Shown here: piece after piece, positions 34,460-49,683 of the stretch
How positions within the stretch are numbered: the stretch's first letter is position 1
Layout of the letters: every line of letters begins with the position of its first letter
DNA from: Kappaphycus alvarezii
Taxonomy: Eukaryota > Rhodophyta > Florideophyceae > Gigartinales > Solieriaceae
DNA length: 64,000 nt
Assembly (NCBI GenBank): GCA_002205965.3
Contig: NADL03000035.1
Coordinates: 310,001 to 374,000 of the forward strand
Direction: 5' to 3'
Program-made: the position numbers and the translations under genes
Notes under the pieces: generated by a model
Databases searched by the model: none
What the model was told of the DNA's origin: nothing
The model's input: the letters and a program-made list of their open reading frames with translations, nothing else

Positions 34460-37400
34460 GAGGACGAATTATGGAAATTTATCTTGATATTATCTACTTT
34501 TAGTCTTTATCGTCGGCACGATTCCCTTTAAAACATTTCATGATATTTCTTATGTTCGTTTGAAACTTTAGGGTTAAGCAAAAAGTCTACATAAGCCGAG
34601 TAAACTGCTTCATCTAGAAGAGGGCAAGCAAACTGGGAGAAAAATTCAAAAGCGGATCCAAGTATTCCAGAGTTTGAAAGCTAGCTTCTACCCTCAGAAA
34701 AATTTCTTTAACGCTAGTCCCTGAGCATAGGTGGTAGACCCTGCCCCCCCTTGCCCCCCGTCCTTATTCATCTCTTCCCATTACCGCAACCATACTTCGA
34801 TACCACTCTAGTCACTTACAACGCCTCCTTCTCGTGAAAAGTGGGTCTGAGATGTCATCATTTAGAGATTTGTACTTAATAAAGATGATAGAAGTTGTAA
34901 TAAAGACAGCGTAAGGGACTTTGAGAGAAAAAAACGACGGTGTAAGAGGTTTCAAGAAGAGAAGTATAATATCTACTACCATGGCGGCAGTGGCCGCAAA
35001 AAGATCATTTGAAGTCTTGATTCTATTGATTCCGATTTTCTTTGGATAAAAGCAAAGAAGATTTTTATTATAAATTTTATATTTCGGAGTGAGGACATTC
35101 CCTGAAAATAAAGATTTTAACGTAGTTCAAAAATTGCAAATAGGATTGCAAGGAGTGATTGATTTTGGGCTGACGTAAATAGGGACTGGCAAAAATTTTC
35201 GGAACAAGTTGTGCACAATAAAGGAACGAAAGTACATGGGCTGCACCAATACGAAGTGCGTGAAGTGGGCCCCTATATAACTGAAGCAACGGTTTCATTA
35301 AATCAAATATTACCATTTTATTTGAGTTTCGTTGTATAATTCAGTAAGTACGTATTAATGGGGATCTCAAAAATTTTGGCATGAGTCAGAAAGTGCGCAG
35401 ACCATGCGCTTTTAGTTACAATAATGATCAATAACTCAATTAAGGTTACTTCGACTCCTTCGTGGTGGGAAAAAATGGTATTCATTTGCTTCTTATCGAG
35501 TAATTTTCCCTAGAGCGGTTGCAAGACTAGAAGAGGACCTGAAATGGAATTAGATTTGCAAATGTCGAAGATATGAGTAAAGTTGGCTCTGAAGAGAATC
35601 TGGATTAAATTTTTTGTTGATTGCATTGATAGAGTTGCCAAAATCAACGACGGTTCTTCTTGATTGTTTTGGAAATAAAACGATATCTCATATCGAAAGA
35701 ATAGATGCTGGAAAAACATTGTATTTTTTTGATAGAAAAGAGTCTCCTGCGGCATAATGATATTTAGTAGAGAATGAATATATATTTCAGTACTCAAGTA
35801 TTTTATATCAGACCAGATAAGACGTTGGGATATAATACTGGCCATGTTTTGAATATTATTGTTTTTCTAGTAGACTGAGAGGAATTTACTACAAGGTAAT
35901 TGAAGGTAATAGCTCGCTATATAGTAATATCTTTATTTGCTTGGTTTATTAATTAAGATACCCGTAATGAAAATTAGAAAAGCAGCGCAGATAATATTTT
36001 CGAATATACAATCGAAGTTTCGGGCAAAGAGAAGTGGCGACTTTGAAGGAGCTATTTGAATTTTTTGTATGGTAGTGGAGTACAGATTAAATCACGCTAC
36101 AAATTTATTCTTTTTAAATTCTCACAAACTATATAACTTAACTCGTTTCCGATGAGGCCGATATCAGAGGAATAAACAAAAATAGCCTATTAAATTTTTT
36201 TTGGTGATCAATAGCGAAAATAAATCATAAACAGAACAAAATCTGTAGATTCTTCGGTTTAATCGGTCAAGGGGGCTGCACGGGAGATGGTCGCAATAAA
36301 TGAGAAAGGGACATAGCAGGATAAATATTTAAGAGAAGGGGAGAGCAGATGAATCATTCTCTTGATGGAATGAGAGATATTGTTCACATGTCAGAGTATT
36401 TGCAATAACTTTTCACTCAAGTAAACGGGCTATACAGTTGAATATTTAAGGTAGTAAAATTTCACGGGCCGAACTTGAAATTTGATGGCTATCATCTGTT
36501 TGGTACCATTGTAATAATCATCTCCGATTTCGATTGCAGAGCATTCGCAGTGGTTTTCAGAAAGGATGAAGGAGCAGCCTGTACGAAGAAGTGAGAAAGT
36601 CCAGTAGAAGATGGTTGGGTGGCTGTAAAAAATTACTTAAACGGGTGAGAGCCATCCATGTTTCTGTTCGTGAAAGAGGATCGTATAGGAGGATGAGTCG
36701 GTTTTGGGATAACAGAAGACGTGCTTCGGTTATTGGCCTTAAACCATGAATTTACCCCTTTCTCTCTTCTCTCCAATTATTCTCTCTAACTGTACCGTAT
36801 ATTTTGTGATTTGGGGAAGTTACAAAAGTTACATTCCGCAATACAGTATAAATAAAAATGAAGTAACCTAGTCTTATGTACAGTAGTTATGAAGGGTAAC
36901 TTCTCCAACACTTTAATTGAAGTAGGGAAATGTATTTCGAAGGTAAAAGTTGATTATGTCAAATTTAAGGGGTAAGTTCTTTCACCATTATTCGGTCTGG
37001 CGCGAAAAAAGACTTTCCGCAGTTTCAATTTGCTCCGTTCGATCGTGTTTTTTGCGAATGAAGTTATCGCTGTGAAAATCAAATCTACGCATAAGTTTAA
37101 TGTACCATTTTCGTGGATTATAAGTGCTTGTTTTCTGGGCAATTAACGGCCGTCCATTTGGTACAGAAATACTCTGGGCTCGATTTGCATCCGAATGATT
37201 CGCTTCTGAGTGTTTCATTTTTCGTGGAATTGTAATTGGTTGTAATTTCAAGCAGAAATTTAGCAGTAAATATATTGGAATGTTTGAGGTATTTACATGT
37301 AAAAGCAAAGACTCTCAGAAGATGGCAAATGGTGTTCCTGGATCCCTCTAGAAAGAGCTGGAGTCGAAGTTAAAGTGAAAGGGGAAGTTATGACGTCGAG

Positions 37401-40400
37401 TAACTTGCCATACCTGATTTTAATCGACGGTAGGGTATCAAAGTATGGATTTAACTTCCCATTCTTCTGATTTTGAGGCTCGTTGAGTATGAAGTTAGAA
37501 CTTTGGCTTATAATAACTCGCTAAAACGGAAATCTTTCAATCATATTATATACAGAAGTATAGATTAGACTCTATGTTTTAAGCTAGTAGATTATCAGAA
37601 TACTGCTTGCCGATTAAATGAACACTAAAAGTATAAATATTCAGTCTATCGATGATTCAGTACCCTTTCAGGGTGGTCCTCCTAGATAGATCTCCCTTTA
37701 CTAGGCTCACTTTATCGAAGAAAAATCTACTCTTTTGTGTATCATCCCTTGTTTCCATACTTGGCTAGGTAGCGAAACTCTCGTTAGCTGCCCATCGGTC
37801 CTTTATATACCTCTGCCTGCTAACCTTAGCCGACGTTTCTTTGCCTTTGCCATTTGACTATAATTAAAAGAAAAAATAAACAGGCTCTACAGACTCATGG
37901 AATCCTTGATTTGTGGCCAATCGCGCTGCCCGGGAATGCACTTGATCAATACCTCAAAACAAAAAAAAATTATTTTTATTAAAACTTAGTATGTAAATCA
38001 CGGCAATGCATCCTCGTGCCACGACTAACCCTTACCATACTTAAACAGGCGTAGCTCTGCGTAGACCTGTGCACTCCAAATGTAATGCATACCGCTGGAA
38101 TCAGCTAGACTAGAGATTTCAAGCGGTATACAGGAAATACCAAGCACTAAAGGAAACCAATTGACACCATTTTTTTTGGATTGACTGATTTTAGTCAATA
38201 TAGCCTTTGAGTAGCGGTCTGAATCAGCCATCGGGTTTCAAAAGTACAATCAATCTCTCGCCTCAACTTAAAAAGATACCAATTCTTCCCGAAATTATTT
38301 GGGTTGGCCATTAAATATAGATATTTGTATAGTATAGTACAGTAAAACTTAAAAGTAATATCTCATAGAAAGTGGAATCAATGGCTCTCAATCTTTTCTG
38401 CCCATTAATATTTAAAAATACCTGAGAAAATTATTTCATGACTTGATAGCTGCATCTGTGTTTTCATTGCCACAGGTCTACGATACTTGTGGTTCTGTCG
38501 CACTCCAGAAGCAAATGGAATGAAAATTAGGACAGTGCAAAAAATTTTATTTATGAACAATGAAAGTCTTGTGATGCACATATTTTTGCCCTGATTCAAC
38601 TTTGTCCATACTTTTTCATTCTTATTTTTTGATGTACATAATTGTTAAGATTCTTTTAAAATTATAGTTAATTTTTAAAAAATAGTTTCCGGAGAATACT
38701 AGTACTGATATGAATCCTAATTACCGTACATGTGTACAGATTTAGAACGGATAGAATTTTTGAAAGAATGCTGCGGAATAAAAATATGCCTTGTCGCTAC
38801 ATACAGTGCAACCCTTAGGTAGCTAGCTACGCAAAAATGAGTTTGAAGTCCAAAATGTGCCCTCAAACCAAAATATTATCAACACGCAAAGTCGTTATCA
38901 AGAATAACAAATGCCAATAATCCCCTTCAACAGAGTAGAAATGGTATCAAAACATAAGCAACCTTTCACATCAATAGCTGATACATGCGACTCTTTAACT
39001 TTTCTTGGAGGACTAGGCGCGTCAATATGGTATTCTTGGGCATCTTAGTTAAGTACATATGAATGAGGCGATGTAATACATCAATTTGGATTGGTTCATC
39101 CAGGACAGTAGCAAAGAGCTATCTTGAAACTCGTTCATGTAAAGAATTTATCCGCAATTAAAGTATAATTGAAGTTTTCATTAAAATTTAGAAAAATTGA
39201 TTGCCAATGGAGCCATACGAGGTCAATACCCAGAACATGAGGTGAAATTTTGTAGTATTGCGGAACAAAATAAGAAAAGTACTCAAAAAATCGCACGAAA
39301 AATTATGCATTAATCTAGAAGTGGTTTGAAATTGAATTTAATGATAGAAAATAGGCCCTGGAAGGTAATTGTTCGAGGAGTTGGAATCGACATATATGCT
39401 AATGCTGAGAAGAAATAGACTACCTTATGGTTTTTCTGTCTAAATTTCCACTTGGCCATATATAGACGATAAATTATCTTAAAAACTGTAAGTTAAAACC
39501 ACATAGAATACTCCTAAAACTGCTGGTGAAATTCTTAACTTTTTAAATAATCTTCATACTGCTCCGCTCTGCTTCGTTTTCCAAGCTTGTAAATTTAAGC
39601 TGGCAAGGAGAAGGTCAACTTGGAGCACATGTAATGAAAGAATTAAAAAAATCTCATTACTACTAGTTGCAAATATTATTCGAGAAATCGTTCAGATTCA
39701 CTGGATTCATATATTAATTCCAGCCATTATATAAAATGTGACAAATTACAGGGTGATGTTATTTGCGACTTTATTTTTGTATGGCACCAAGAGGTAGGAA
39801 AGGGCAATTTTTCACGGTCTGACCGAATATTTTACTGATAAAAGTGTTGAACGCCGGTACAGCTCTGGGTAATTAGATGTCAAAGGTGTTTTGTTACAAT
39901 GGAAGTATGACACAGGAGCCAAAAATGGATTTCAGTCCAGACTTAATGCTTTGTTTCCAGAATAATCGTATCAATTTTGGATATATTGATGTTCTGTGTA
40001 CATCAATATGGGCAAAAAAGCGAAAACGAGTTATTGCAAATAATATCGCTATCATACTCTCGTAATTTAGCTTACATATCTACGCATCGTCCAACTTCAT
40101 GATTGATTAGTGAATTAGCCCCGTCGCCTATGGTCTTATGGGCGCAATAATGAAAATTGAGCTAGGAGCAGTCGGAGATATTTACACCTTTTTTAAAGAC
40201 GTTTTTGCACTTGTGTGTAGAAAAAGTGGATATTCGAAGTCTTTTTTCATTTACCACGTGCAGCCCGAATAAACCATAGTGGATGTATTAAGAAGGATAA
40301 TTAGAATAGTCTTTGGAAGACTAAGAGTTCTGTTCTGAGGACTGCGGCAGTTGAAGGAGCAGAATTTCATCCATTTGAGGGTCTTTCCGTGGTAAGCCAA

Positions 40401-43400
40401 CAATCACTTCACGCAGAGTTTAGGCAACCTATTAAAACCTATTTTTAGGTTGGTTACAGTAGGTTATTCAGGACTTTGCATGTTGCATCTGCATATTTCT
40501 TTGGTGAAGTAAATTGATATTATTTAAAGTAACTATTTTCCGTTTTCGTTACATTTGAAATATACTTGTATGATCTCATTGATTTGGTTTCCTTCTAAAC
40601 CATCCGCTGTATATGCAGCTACTAATGAATATTATTAATGAACTTAATCGACTGCATATACTAAATATGAAGGAAGCAGATGTAAAAAGGACAAGAAGAT
40701 TATCCTTCTCAATGCCTGCAGATGATTTCCGCCAGACGAAAATGTCTACTGTTTTCAAATATTACTTCTAAGGTTGTGTAAGGGTTTAGTGTTCTTTATT
40801 GTAAAAGATCCATAATAAAACAATATATTAAGTGGATTATTGCGAATGGTACGTGGGTAATGAGTCTTATAAATTCACATTAAGAACATATGAAAGGATC
40901 TACAATACAAGTATTAGAGTGGTTAAATCCAACTATGAAGTATCTGGTAGCCCATTCAACAAGAAGGCCGCGTTGGAGGTTAAAATCAACACGGGGTGTC
41001 GTTGAGTGAGAATAACGGAAGATAAGAAAATGAAAAATAAGTTTATTCGATATTTCATGATGAAACTTCTCTTATTAATTCCATTATTACGTTTCCTCAA
41101 ACTAACCGTAAGCCGCATACAATGAAAAATAAGTTTAATATTTATTTATTTCGAATGCTATCAAGTGGCCTGGAATGCAGTAGATTCGATTTAATTGAAA
41201 ATTTACTATCCTGACAGGACCAAGTAAAGAACAAATTCGGAATATAGATCTACATATTTCAAAGTTTCCATTTCCATGCTTGTCCAATCAGCCCAAAATA
41301 TCAGGCATGGAAATTCATGGTGACCCTCACTTTGCCAAGTTTCCTTACTCTTAATATCGACCAGGAACCCCGATGAGACTTCCAGGAATCAACTGTCTGA
41401 GAACACTCCGGGGAAACTATTTTGGACCACTTAAAGCAGAAAATGTTACCTTCTTTTGAGTTTAAGGCTCCAATTTAGGCAACAAAATTATGCTTTTAGC
41501 TTTATTTGGGATTAAGGTTTCAAAACTGTGACGTCTGTCCAGTTGTCAATTGTCAGTAATTGATTTTTGCAGCGTCCTTTACCGCTAAAAGTGCTCGTAG
41601 GCCTATTGATAAGCTTTTGGAGGCTTGCGACAAAAAGGCTGCAAATCCTTTTTGCCGACAGTATTAGTGTAATGATATTACATCCGCACGTGTGCCTGTA
41701 AAGAAAAGAACCTTCCAGCCGCGCAGGGCTAATTTCAGCAGGTCGAAAACCACCTCGACTGTTACCAGAACTTTCATTACTAAGTAAATTAATAAGTAGA
41801 AAATTACTCCCGCTATGCACAAATGCGCAGCAATGAGAGACATTCGCCTTTTTAGCACCAAAAGTGGAGAAAAGGGGATTTTTTGATTTTTTTAATGTAT
41901 GGAAGATGTGGTAAGTTGTATCCACGCCGCTTGTGAATTTTGCGGGTGGACAAATGAACACTTTCAGACAGGAACAGGTTATTTCTTATTCATCCAAACC
42001 TGAATACTCGATCTTGGCCTAAGTAAGTTTGAATTTGAGAGACGAAGTTTGTCGAAGTCTTTGCTTACGGAAAATTAAAACAAAAACGGGAGAGAGGAGA
42101 ACGAAAAGAGACGAAAATTACAGTAGGAATTGAAAATAAGAAAAAATGTTAGGCCATCCCGAACCAAAAAAATATAGAAATAATTTAGACGGAAAATGAC
42201 CCAAAGAAACAAAAATGTATCACACACTCCAGGCTTTTAATTAATCGATAATTTAATCTAATTTAAATGTAAATTAATTTTATTTCTAAATAAAATATAA
42301 GAAAATGCAACGAACTGAAACAGTCGCTTGTTGAATTCATCTAATTATATATCGGAAAAGATCCTCCCTCTGATGAAAACACTTATCTGCTTGAGTAGTT
42401 ACTAAATATCCCAAAGCTTTTATGGGAATATGTACTGAGCAATCAACCTATTCCGGCAATATGGCTATGTTCCTCGCGGCATGCAGTATTACTTGCTTCC
42501 TCCACAAGTCTACTGTGAATTGCAAGAGCTTTGCGTCATCTTTCTCATTACATGGTGAGCCCAGCATGTCATTCGCCCATGTATATGCATATTCAAGCTT
42601 TCATGCGTAAGCAAGTGGACCTCGGCTGAGGCTAGCTCGAGGCCTCATCCGTCTCGATTCATGGTCCAAGTTTCCCTTTGTACCCTCTCAAGAAAAAGTC
42701 TCAAGCTGCAAGTTCATGGATTTCGTGGAAGATAAAATGGAATTTTTACCATCAAAGTTGATTTTTTTGAACAAAATCATAAGTAAGTACAAGTGCGGTT
42801 GTCGAACTACACCACTTGTCATTGGAAAATCTTATATTTTCCCGAGCGCATTTTAGAAAATAAGCCGACGTTCTTGCATACAGATTAAAGGAAAAGATTA
42901 TCTGAGCAAAATTCTCATGTACTGAAGGAGTTCCAGATCCAGTTTAACTCATAATTAATGGAGAAGCAAAACTAAAATTATCTCTCAAAAATTCGCATTA
43001 AAAAGCACATTTCCCATCACTGCAGTTCGTATGATTTAGTAGAGAAAGTACTGGAGGGTAACTTTAAGCCCAATGCCCTGGAAAAACCTTACTGCGTTCA
43101 GTAAGGAACACGTTTTGGTGTAATTAGACCGCTTTTATTACATTATACTGGCCTCGTGAATGTTACAGTGCGAGAAACTAGGGTGAAGTTACAATTTGTG
43201 TACATCCAGCATATTTTTCCTGCTCAATTCGGTAAAAAAAGGAAATTTGCATGCGGGACCGAAGAATTCTACAAACAGCATCAATCTCAGACATATACTA
43301 TACAATACGTAGCAATATTGGTAATAAACTGTGTGATTTATAATCTCAGTATGCCATTTACTTACCTGCGACAAGACAAATGTAATGTTCACTTTTTTCG

Positions 43401-46400
43401 ATTACAAAACAACAAAACAACAGCATGTATATATAGAGAAGTAGTGACAATACTATGTATTCGAGTTGCGGTAATAGTTAAAACACAACATTAACATAAT
43501 TTTGGCCAATGAATGGTAATGCCGTCATTAAAATTCAGTAATATCGGAAAATGTCAAGTAGAAATCCCGCTGAAGCCACAATAATATCCTTTCTGAGCTT
43601 TTTTAGAACCGGGACATAGTGAAAAATCAGTGGGTGATTAATTATTACCCAATTAGTACTTCCTCTGAGACTCCGACTGTGATCTTGACAGTAAGGATAC
43701 CAAAAAAGATTTCCGGGATGACGAAAACGGAACTTTTGTTCTGGAAGAATCGTTCTCGCAAAATATATTTAAAGAATAACCGCTCATAGATGACGGGTAT
43801 GTACAACTACTGTTAATGAAACATGCTAATGTAAGTCTTTAAGGAAGGCAAACTATGGGGAACCGTAAAAAGTCTCTCAACTATATAGTTACACTCTTCA
43901 TTTTTCATGAAACTAAAAATGGGGAAACTACAACGTAAGAGTACATGAAATTATGACTTCAAAAGTAAACAAATAAACATGATGTTGCATCTTTGAGATA
44001 TTATTGGGAATTTGTCTAGACCTAGTGTCAAAAACTATTGTTTGAAAAAGAGAAGGAAATTGATGCTGTTAACTATCCAGAATCATAGCCAAGCGTAAGT
44101 ACATAAATTATTCCAATTACAGTCTGGATTAAAACTCTTACAATATCAACTAAAAAAATGTTGATGTCATCTCGCTTAAATTTGGTACTTGTTGTTATTA
44201 TTATTCCATTTTTAGAGGTTTAGAATCTCGAAAAAGATAACGTTTTTATCAAAACGTTGCAGACCTATTTTATCGAACTTAATGTGTGAAATGAGTAAAT
44301 TATGCGCAAACCTGATAAAATTTACATGGTATGTAAGTTTTTTGCAGTGACAATAATGGGGTTTCTGAAAAGCGCCACATTAATTTTTCTTATGTACCTA
44401 TACTTCGAAAATATGAATTATGATTAGGATGGCTCTAATAATAGATGAAATAAATATCTTAGGCAAAGGAAACCTTATATGAAAGGAATGGGCTCATAAA
44501 TATCAAACTTACTGCGAAATTTTCATCCATTTGAAGCAAAATACGTACCATTTTTTTAGGAAGCCGAATAAAATCATATAATTCTTTTCTGTAGAATTTC
44601 AAAGTATTATTTCGAAGAAATTCCTGTGTTCTATATCGCTGAAACGCAAAGAACGTTGATTCGCAGACTTCTTTTGGAAACAAGTTTATTCTTACGCAAT
44701 CAGTGTTTGAAATACATGTCAGTTCGTTTCCATAATAATTCCATGTAACTTGAACTGGTGTGAAATATGGAAAAAGCTGTTCATACCTTCAGATCAGAGA
44801 CCCCTAGATAAGAAAGTGTTCTACATGAAACTAAGTTGACACAACATTGTTCTACTTGCTTTCTATTTGAAATTGCTACGTTTTTAACTTCAAAACTTGG
44901 TCCCGGGATTTTTTATAGGAGGACTGAATTTGAACTCAGAAAATGGTGCCTAATCTGTACCTCAGTCCAACTATGGAATTTGGAATGCCCAGGGATCAGA
45001 TATCCCTATTACTGAAACCTCTTCCGAGACTCTCTGATTTGAAAGACTATTCGAACCATATAATGAATAAAAATTTAAAAGAATATCATGTTATTTTGCG
45101 GAGAGATGGATTTACATTTATTCTTTCAAAAAGTTTAAAAATTGAAGCACCACTTGGAACTTATGTAGACCAATTATTGCTCTGCAACGATGATATTTTC
45201 AAAAATATCTCGATATGTTTTAGTAGAGAGGGAATGGGTTTGGTGACACCTAGTTTGAAGTTGTAAAGAGATGAGAACTTTCCCTGGTTAGCATTTACTT
45301 AGGAGGAACTTTAGCAAAAAATAAACATTATTTCCACTGAAGCCTCCTTTTTCTAAATTTAGGTTATTTAATTATAGATTTTCATGGTTATCATATAAAG
45401 CTTAATAACCTAAAGTTCTAAAGTATGTTTTGAATGACATTAGATTTTCGCTGACATGTTTTACGAGTCAAAAAAACTATGTAAATATGAGAGGGTGTTT
45501 CGATTATTTTTCATAAATAATGACAATAAGTCTCAATTTGGTTACATTGCATTGAATGCAGAAAAGACTGTATTTCGTAATGCTAGCTTCTCTTACTGGA
45601 AAAAACTTAAAATAATTAGATGTACTCTAGATTGATCTTTCTAAAAAATCTGCAGTGATTCAATCTCAATCTTGAAAACTTCCTTGGAACCATGATTATA
45701 TTTTAAACAGTTTAAGATTATAAAAGTCTATACGATATTATTATATGGCGCCGTTACACATTTGAAGAACAGCTTATAACATAAATTACTTCTATGTAAT
45801 ATGCGTTCGCAAAATAATAAATATTGGAAGTTGTATTTGTAAGTACTACTGGAAATCGGGCTTATTTCTTCATGAATCTGGCTCAATGTGGGTTACTAAG
45901 CCTTATGAAAACTAATGTATTATCTGTTTGGTCAAAATTACGTAATTCTTGAGTAAAACCGTGGGAAATTATAAGATACGCTGAAAAGAGATATTGCTGA
46001 AACTACCAAGATAGTATAAGCGGCATAAACTAAATGTAGTTTATTTATATAATATTTGAAGGCATTATGTGTTAATATTTAAGCTAAAAGTACTAGCTAA
46101 GCCTACGCTTTATACGTGTTCTCTGCTTATTGTTTACGATGCTTTAAGGTATATATGTTGGAATCTTCCTAAAGTATGGTAGACAGGACTGCTTGCAGTA
46201 CTTTTCACTGGTAGCGTAGGTGGTAATGAGGAAGTTTTGTGAAAAAAATCGATGATTTCTTCTGCCTATTGAGGGCCTTACAGCCTAGGAAAGTGAATTT
46301 AAATGATGAAAATTCCTTCTTTCAACCAATTGGACGAGTAGTACCAATAACGTGATGAAGGGGGACAGAAGAAACGGATAGAAAAGCTCGATTTGAGTGA

Positions 46401-49400
46401 AAACTGAAAGCTCTTAAAATTTGGTTGCTCGAAACATCCTGAAACCTCTCTAACAGTAAATAGCACTGTAAAACTTAATGGGACACCTGAAGAAGGCTAA
46501 AAATTTATATATAAACCTCCTGGCCCATAATTGATACAAAACGAGGGGAGTAGACTGATTTAAACCAACTAAATCAATCAAAATGAATTTTAGGATAACT
46601 AGTCAACGAATTCCACCTCTAAATTAATCTCTTGCCCAAAGAAAACTTTTTTCTTTAATATCAAAGAGATGTTCTAGGAAATTATCGCAGTAAAACCTTA
46701 TAATTTATAGATTCAGTCAAGTTTTTGAAATCAAGTAGATGCTTGTGAAGTGCGCCATAATTTTTTTTATACAATATACTTGAGAGAGCGGAGTTTCAAC
46801 AAATTCTGTTAAGGTTCTACCCAAGATTTATGAATGAATCCATTATGCCAACTGAAACAATGATGAAACAGAATGAATGAATAATATGATGAAAACATTT
46901 AATGAATTGATAGAAAAATTTTCGTGGGTTGTTCTACAATAAACATATGTTCTTCCTAAAAAGAGCTCCTCCACTGGTTCTTCGGAATCATTTTTGACCG
47001 AATAAAACCTTTTACAGGTAAATAGCTTCGTGAAGCTAACTAAGACAATATTTAATAAGGTTGTTGAAACTGCAATGAAACCTAGGAATACTTTAAGCTT
47101 TATATTTTTCATCAAAAAAGTTTGAGTCTACTTAATACTTTTCCCTATATTCAAGCTATCAATTGATCAAAAAGCGCGAAGGTATTAGTTGAAAAAGATA
47201 GAATCGGGCCAAATTTGTCCTACTGCTCAAAATTCTCTCGTATGCGAAACTATTACCAAAATCATGCTCATAGGGCCACTAACGTCATTATTCCTTTAGA
47301 TTGGGTTCATTTTTGAGCCACAACGGAAGATTCTGTAATTATTTTCAGTCTAGATATGTTTCGCAGAGGCGGATTTGGTTTATTTCAAAATTTATTAGGG
47401 AATATTGGAACAATTTTATGACCTCATGCGATCATTTCGAATCGACATGCTGAGCGAATGGAGCATGGGATAAACAATACAGTCAGGAAAAAAATTTCGA
47501 TAAGGTTTGGAATGGAAAGGGTCCTATAAGAGGTCAAATGACTTTTGAAGACCTTTTACTCGTATTTATCAGTACTACGTCGATTGATTTAATATTTGAA
47601 GTAATCTTTTATCTAGATTAAATTAATTCTGGAGAAATGTTACAATTTTTACTGGATTGAAAAAGTTATTTGGAGATACTCGCTGCAGTTAGTATCTATT
47701 CCGTAAAGTGATGATGCAGTTGAGGTATGCAGATAAATATTACTAGAATCAATTAAATAATTGGCCGTTGAAGACTCTTTTATCGTTTAATATGTGGACA
47801 AAATCATATTTAGCTTTAAATATATTGTAAATAAGCCTCCAAACGATAGTCAACGTTGTATTCAGAAACATTTAAGCACTAAATATTACTTTGTGCTGTA
47901 GAAATACATACAACTTTTGATTCATTTTCACCATTCTTAAGCCCATGAAAAAGCCCAAAGTAACTTTTCTAGTAGGAAAATGTTTCCTTCAGAGAAAACT
48001 TTTGAGGTACGTGAGGTTGATTTAGTGTGATTTCTTCGAAGTACAGTAATCTTATGAATTTGATTTGGAATTATTATTCATGAGATGCAGCAAGAATGAG
48101 GGAGTACATTTGAAATTTATTTTGCAAGACTTTATTGATTTATTACCTATGTAGTTTGTGAAAGCTTTTATGACTGACTAATTATATCATTTAGAACATT
48201 ATTGATATTTAATGAATTAAAGATATTCCATTAACTTTATCTCCTTTCTAGATTGTTTGAAACCGAATTCCGAAGTTTGGGTTCCATAACCAATATGAGC
48301 AGAAAGGCTCAATTTCCTGACGAGTTAAGGAAGAAAATTTTATAGTTAGGCAGGAAGTTCTTATCAGTTTTACGAGTTCTAGGAAGAGCTGTTAATATGT
48401 TTTCGCTCCATTATATTTCAATAATACAAAGATAGCTCGTATGACGCTTCTTTTGGCATAAAAAATTTGATCTTCAATGGTATAGTTCTGTATATAAATT
48501 CTAACGAGTTTCTTGAAGATGTCTAAGGTTCCTCAAAGATTATTCAAATTAAGAATCATTTTTTATCTTTCGTTACAAGTCTAGTAAAAGGTCCTCATAA
48601 AGTTTGATTTATTCATGTAACTGGATACCATTAAAACCAGAATAAATTTACGGTAGCAGAAAAAGCTGGCGGTAGAGTTCATGAGTGAATTCAAAAGAAA
48701 AAAATGTTGAGTCTGACCCGCAAGTATTGCGAGTGGGTTTGGATCTAACCTTTGCTGGCATTAAAATTTACTGCATTTAGTTACTAGGAACAATTTCTGG
48801 GTTTTTGAAAAGTACTGGAGAATTCCTGAGACAAAATTGGCGCTATTGAAAAACTTGAGGCTGATTTGCTGCTCAACTAACTAACTAATTTAATTGTGAA
48901 CATAAATGAAGAGAGGTATTTTGAAGAGCGTATGGAAGAAATTAAACGGGAGTCGGTACGATTTCAAAAGGAAAAATTATGGTGTGAAATTTTTCTGTAT
49001 TTGACAGCTTTTTGCTAATATAGCAGGATTTCGAGGATCAAATGCAGAGCTGCCTGATTTCTCCAAATTATCTAGAGTTCAATGAGTTTAAAAGAGGCGA
49101 TATCGTCTTTTCTGGTGTGTGTTACAATTCATTGGTACGACAGTTAATTTGCGTAGCTATTTACCCTCAGATGCCGCAGGACTGACTTGAGACGGACGAA
49201 ATTATGTATATATAGAAATATTTTACTGATTATTTTCTGATCCGGCACATTAATTAGCATCTTTACTACATTTTTGCCAATGTAACAATCAATGGCGCTT
49301 TACAAAATCCTTTTGTTACGATTTCCATTGGCTCCCAATTTAAAAAGCTTCCAAGGCGTCAGCGCTAACCGTTTTCCATGCTTTTCAGGTCACCTCTTAG

Positions 49401-49640
49401 TTTGAACTCAATATGTGATTCCTTTGTATACAACAGAGCAATAAAAAAGTCTAGTCTACCAGGAGAAACGATTGAAATGGAAGCTCCAACCCTTACGCAT
49501 ATCAAAAGTCTTAGTTATCTTTGTAACTGCTGTATATGTCTCTAGAGATTCCACGGGGTTGGGTTGGCTCTCTTTCAGCAACCCTTAATGGTTTTACATA
49601 ATTTATTTCGGTTACTTTATCTTATTTTATTGAATAGTTT
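34460..49640. other. AT-rich block, no recognisable gene (part 2)
   Basis: About 15 kb of AT-rich DNA has no protein family recognised on either strand. The longest frame is 149 codons (41,512-41,961, minus strand). It has no motif and is only slightly longer than chance frames in this region. A short C-rich run occurs at about 34,743-34,760. Isolated TACAGTA motifs occur near 36,840-36,890. No tRNA, rRNA or large tandem array is visible. Confidence 0.6.
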
Positions 49641-49683
49641 ACTCTAAAGTTTGCTTTCTAGATCTAAATGATCAGATTGTGTA

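Noticed and set aside
41512..41961. 149-codon open frame on the minus strand in the AT-rich block
   Set aside because: No recognisable motif, overlapping frames on the same strand, and length not far above chance for the region searched.
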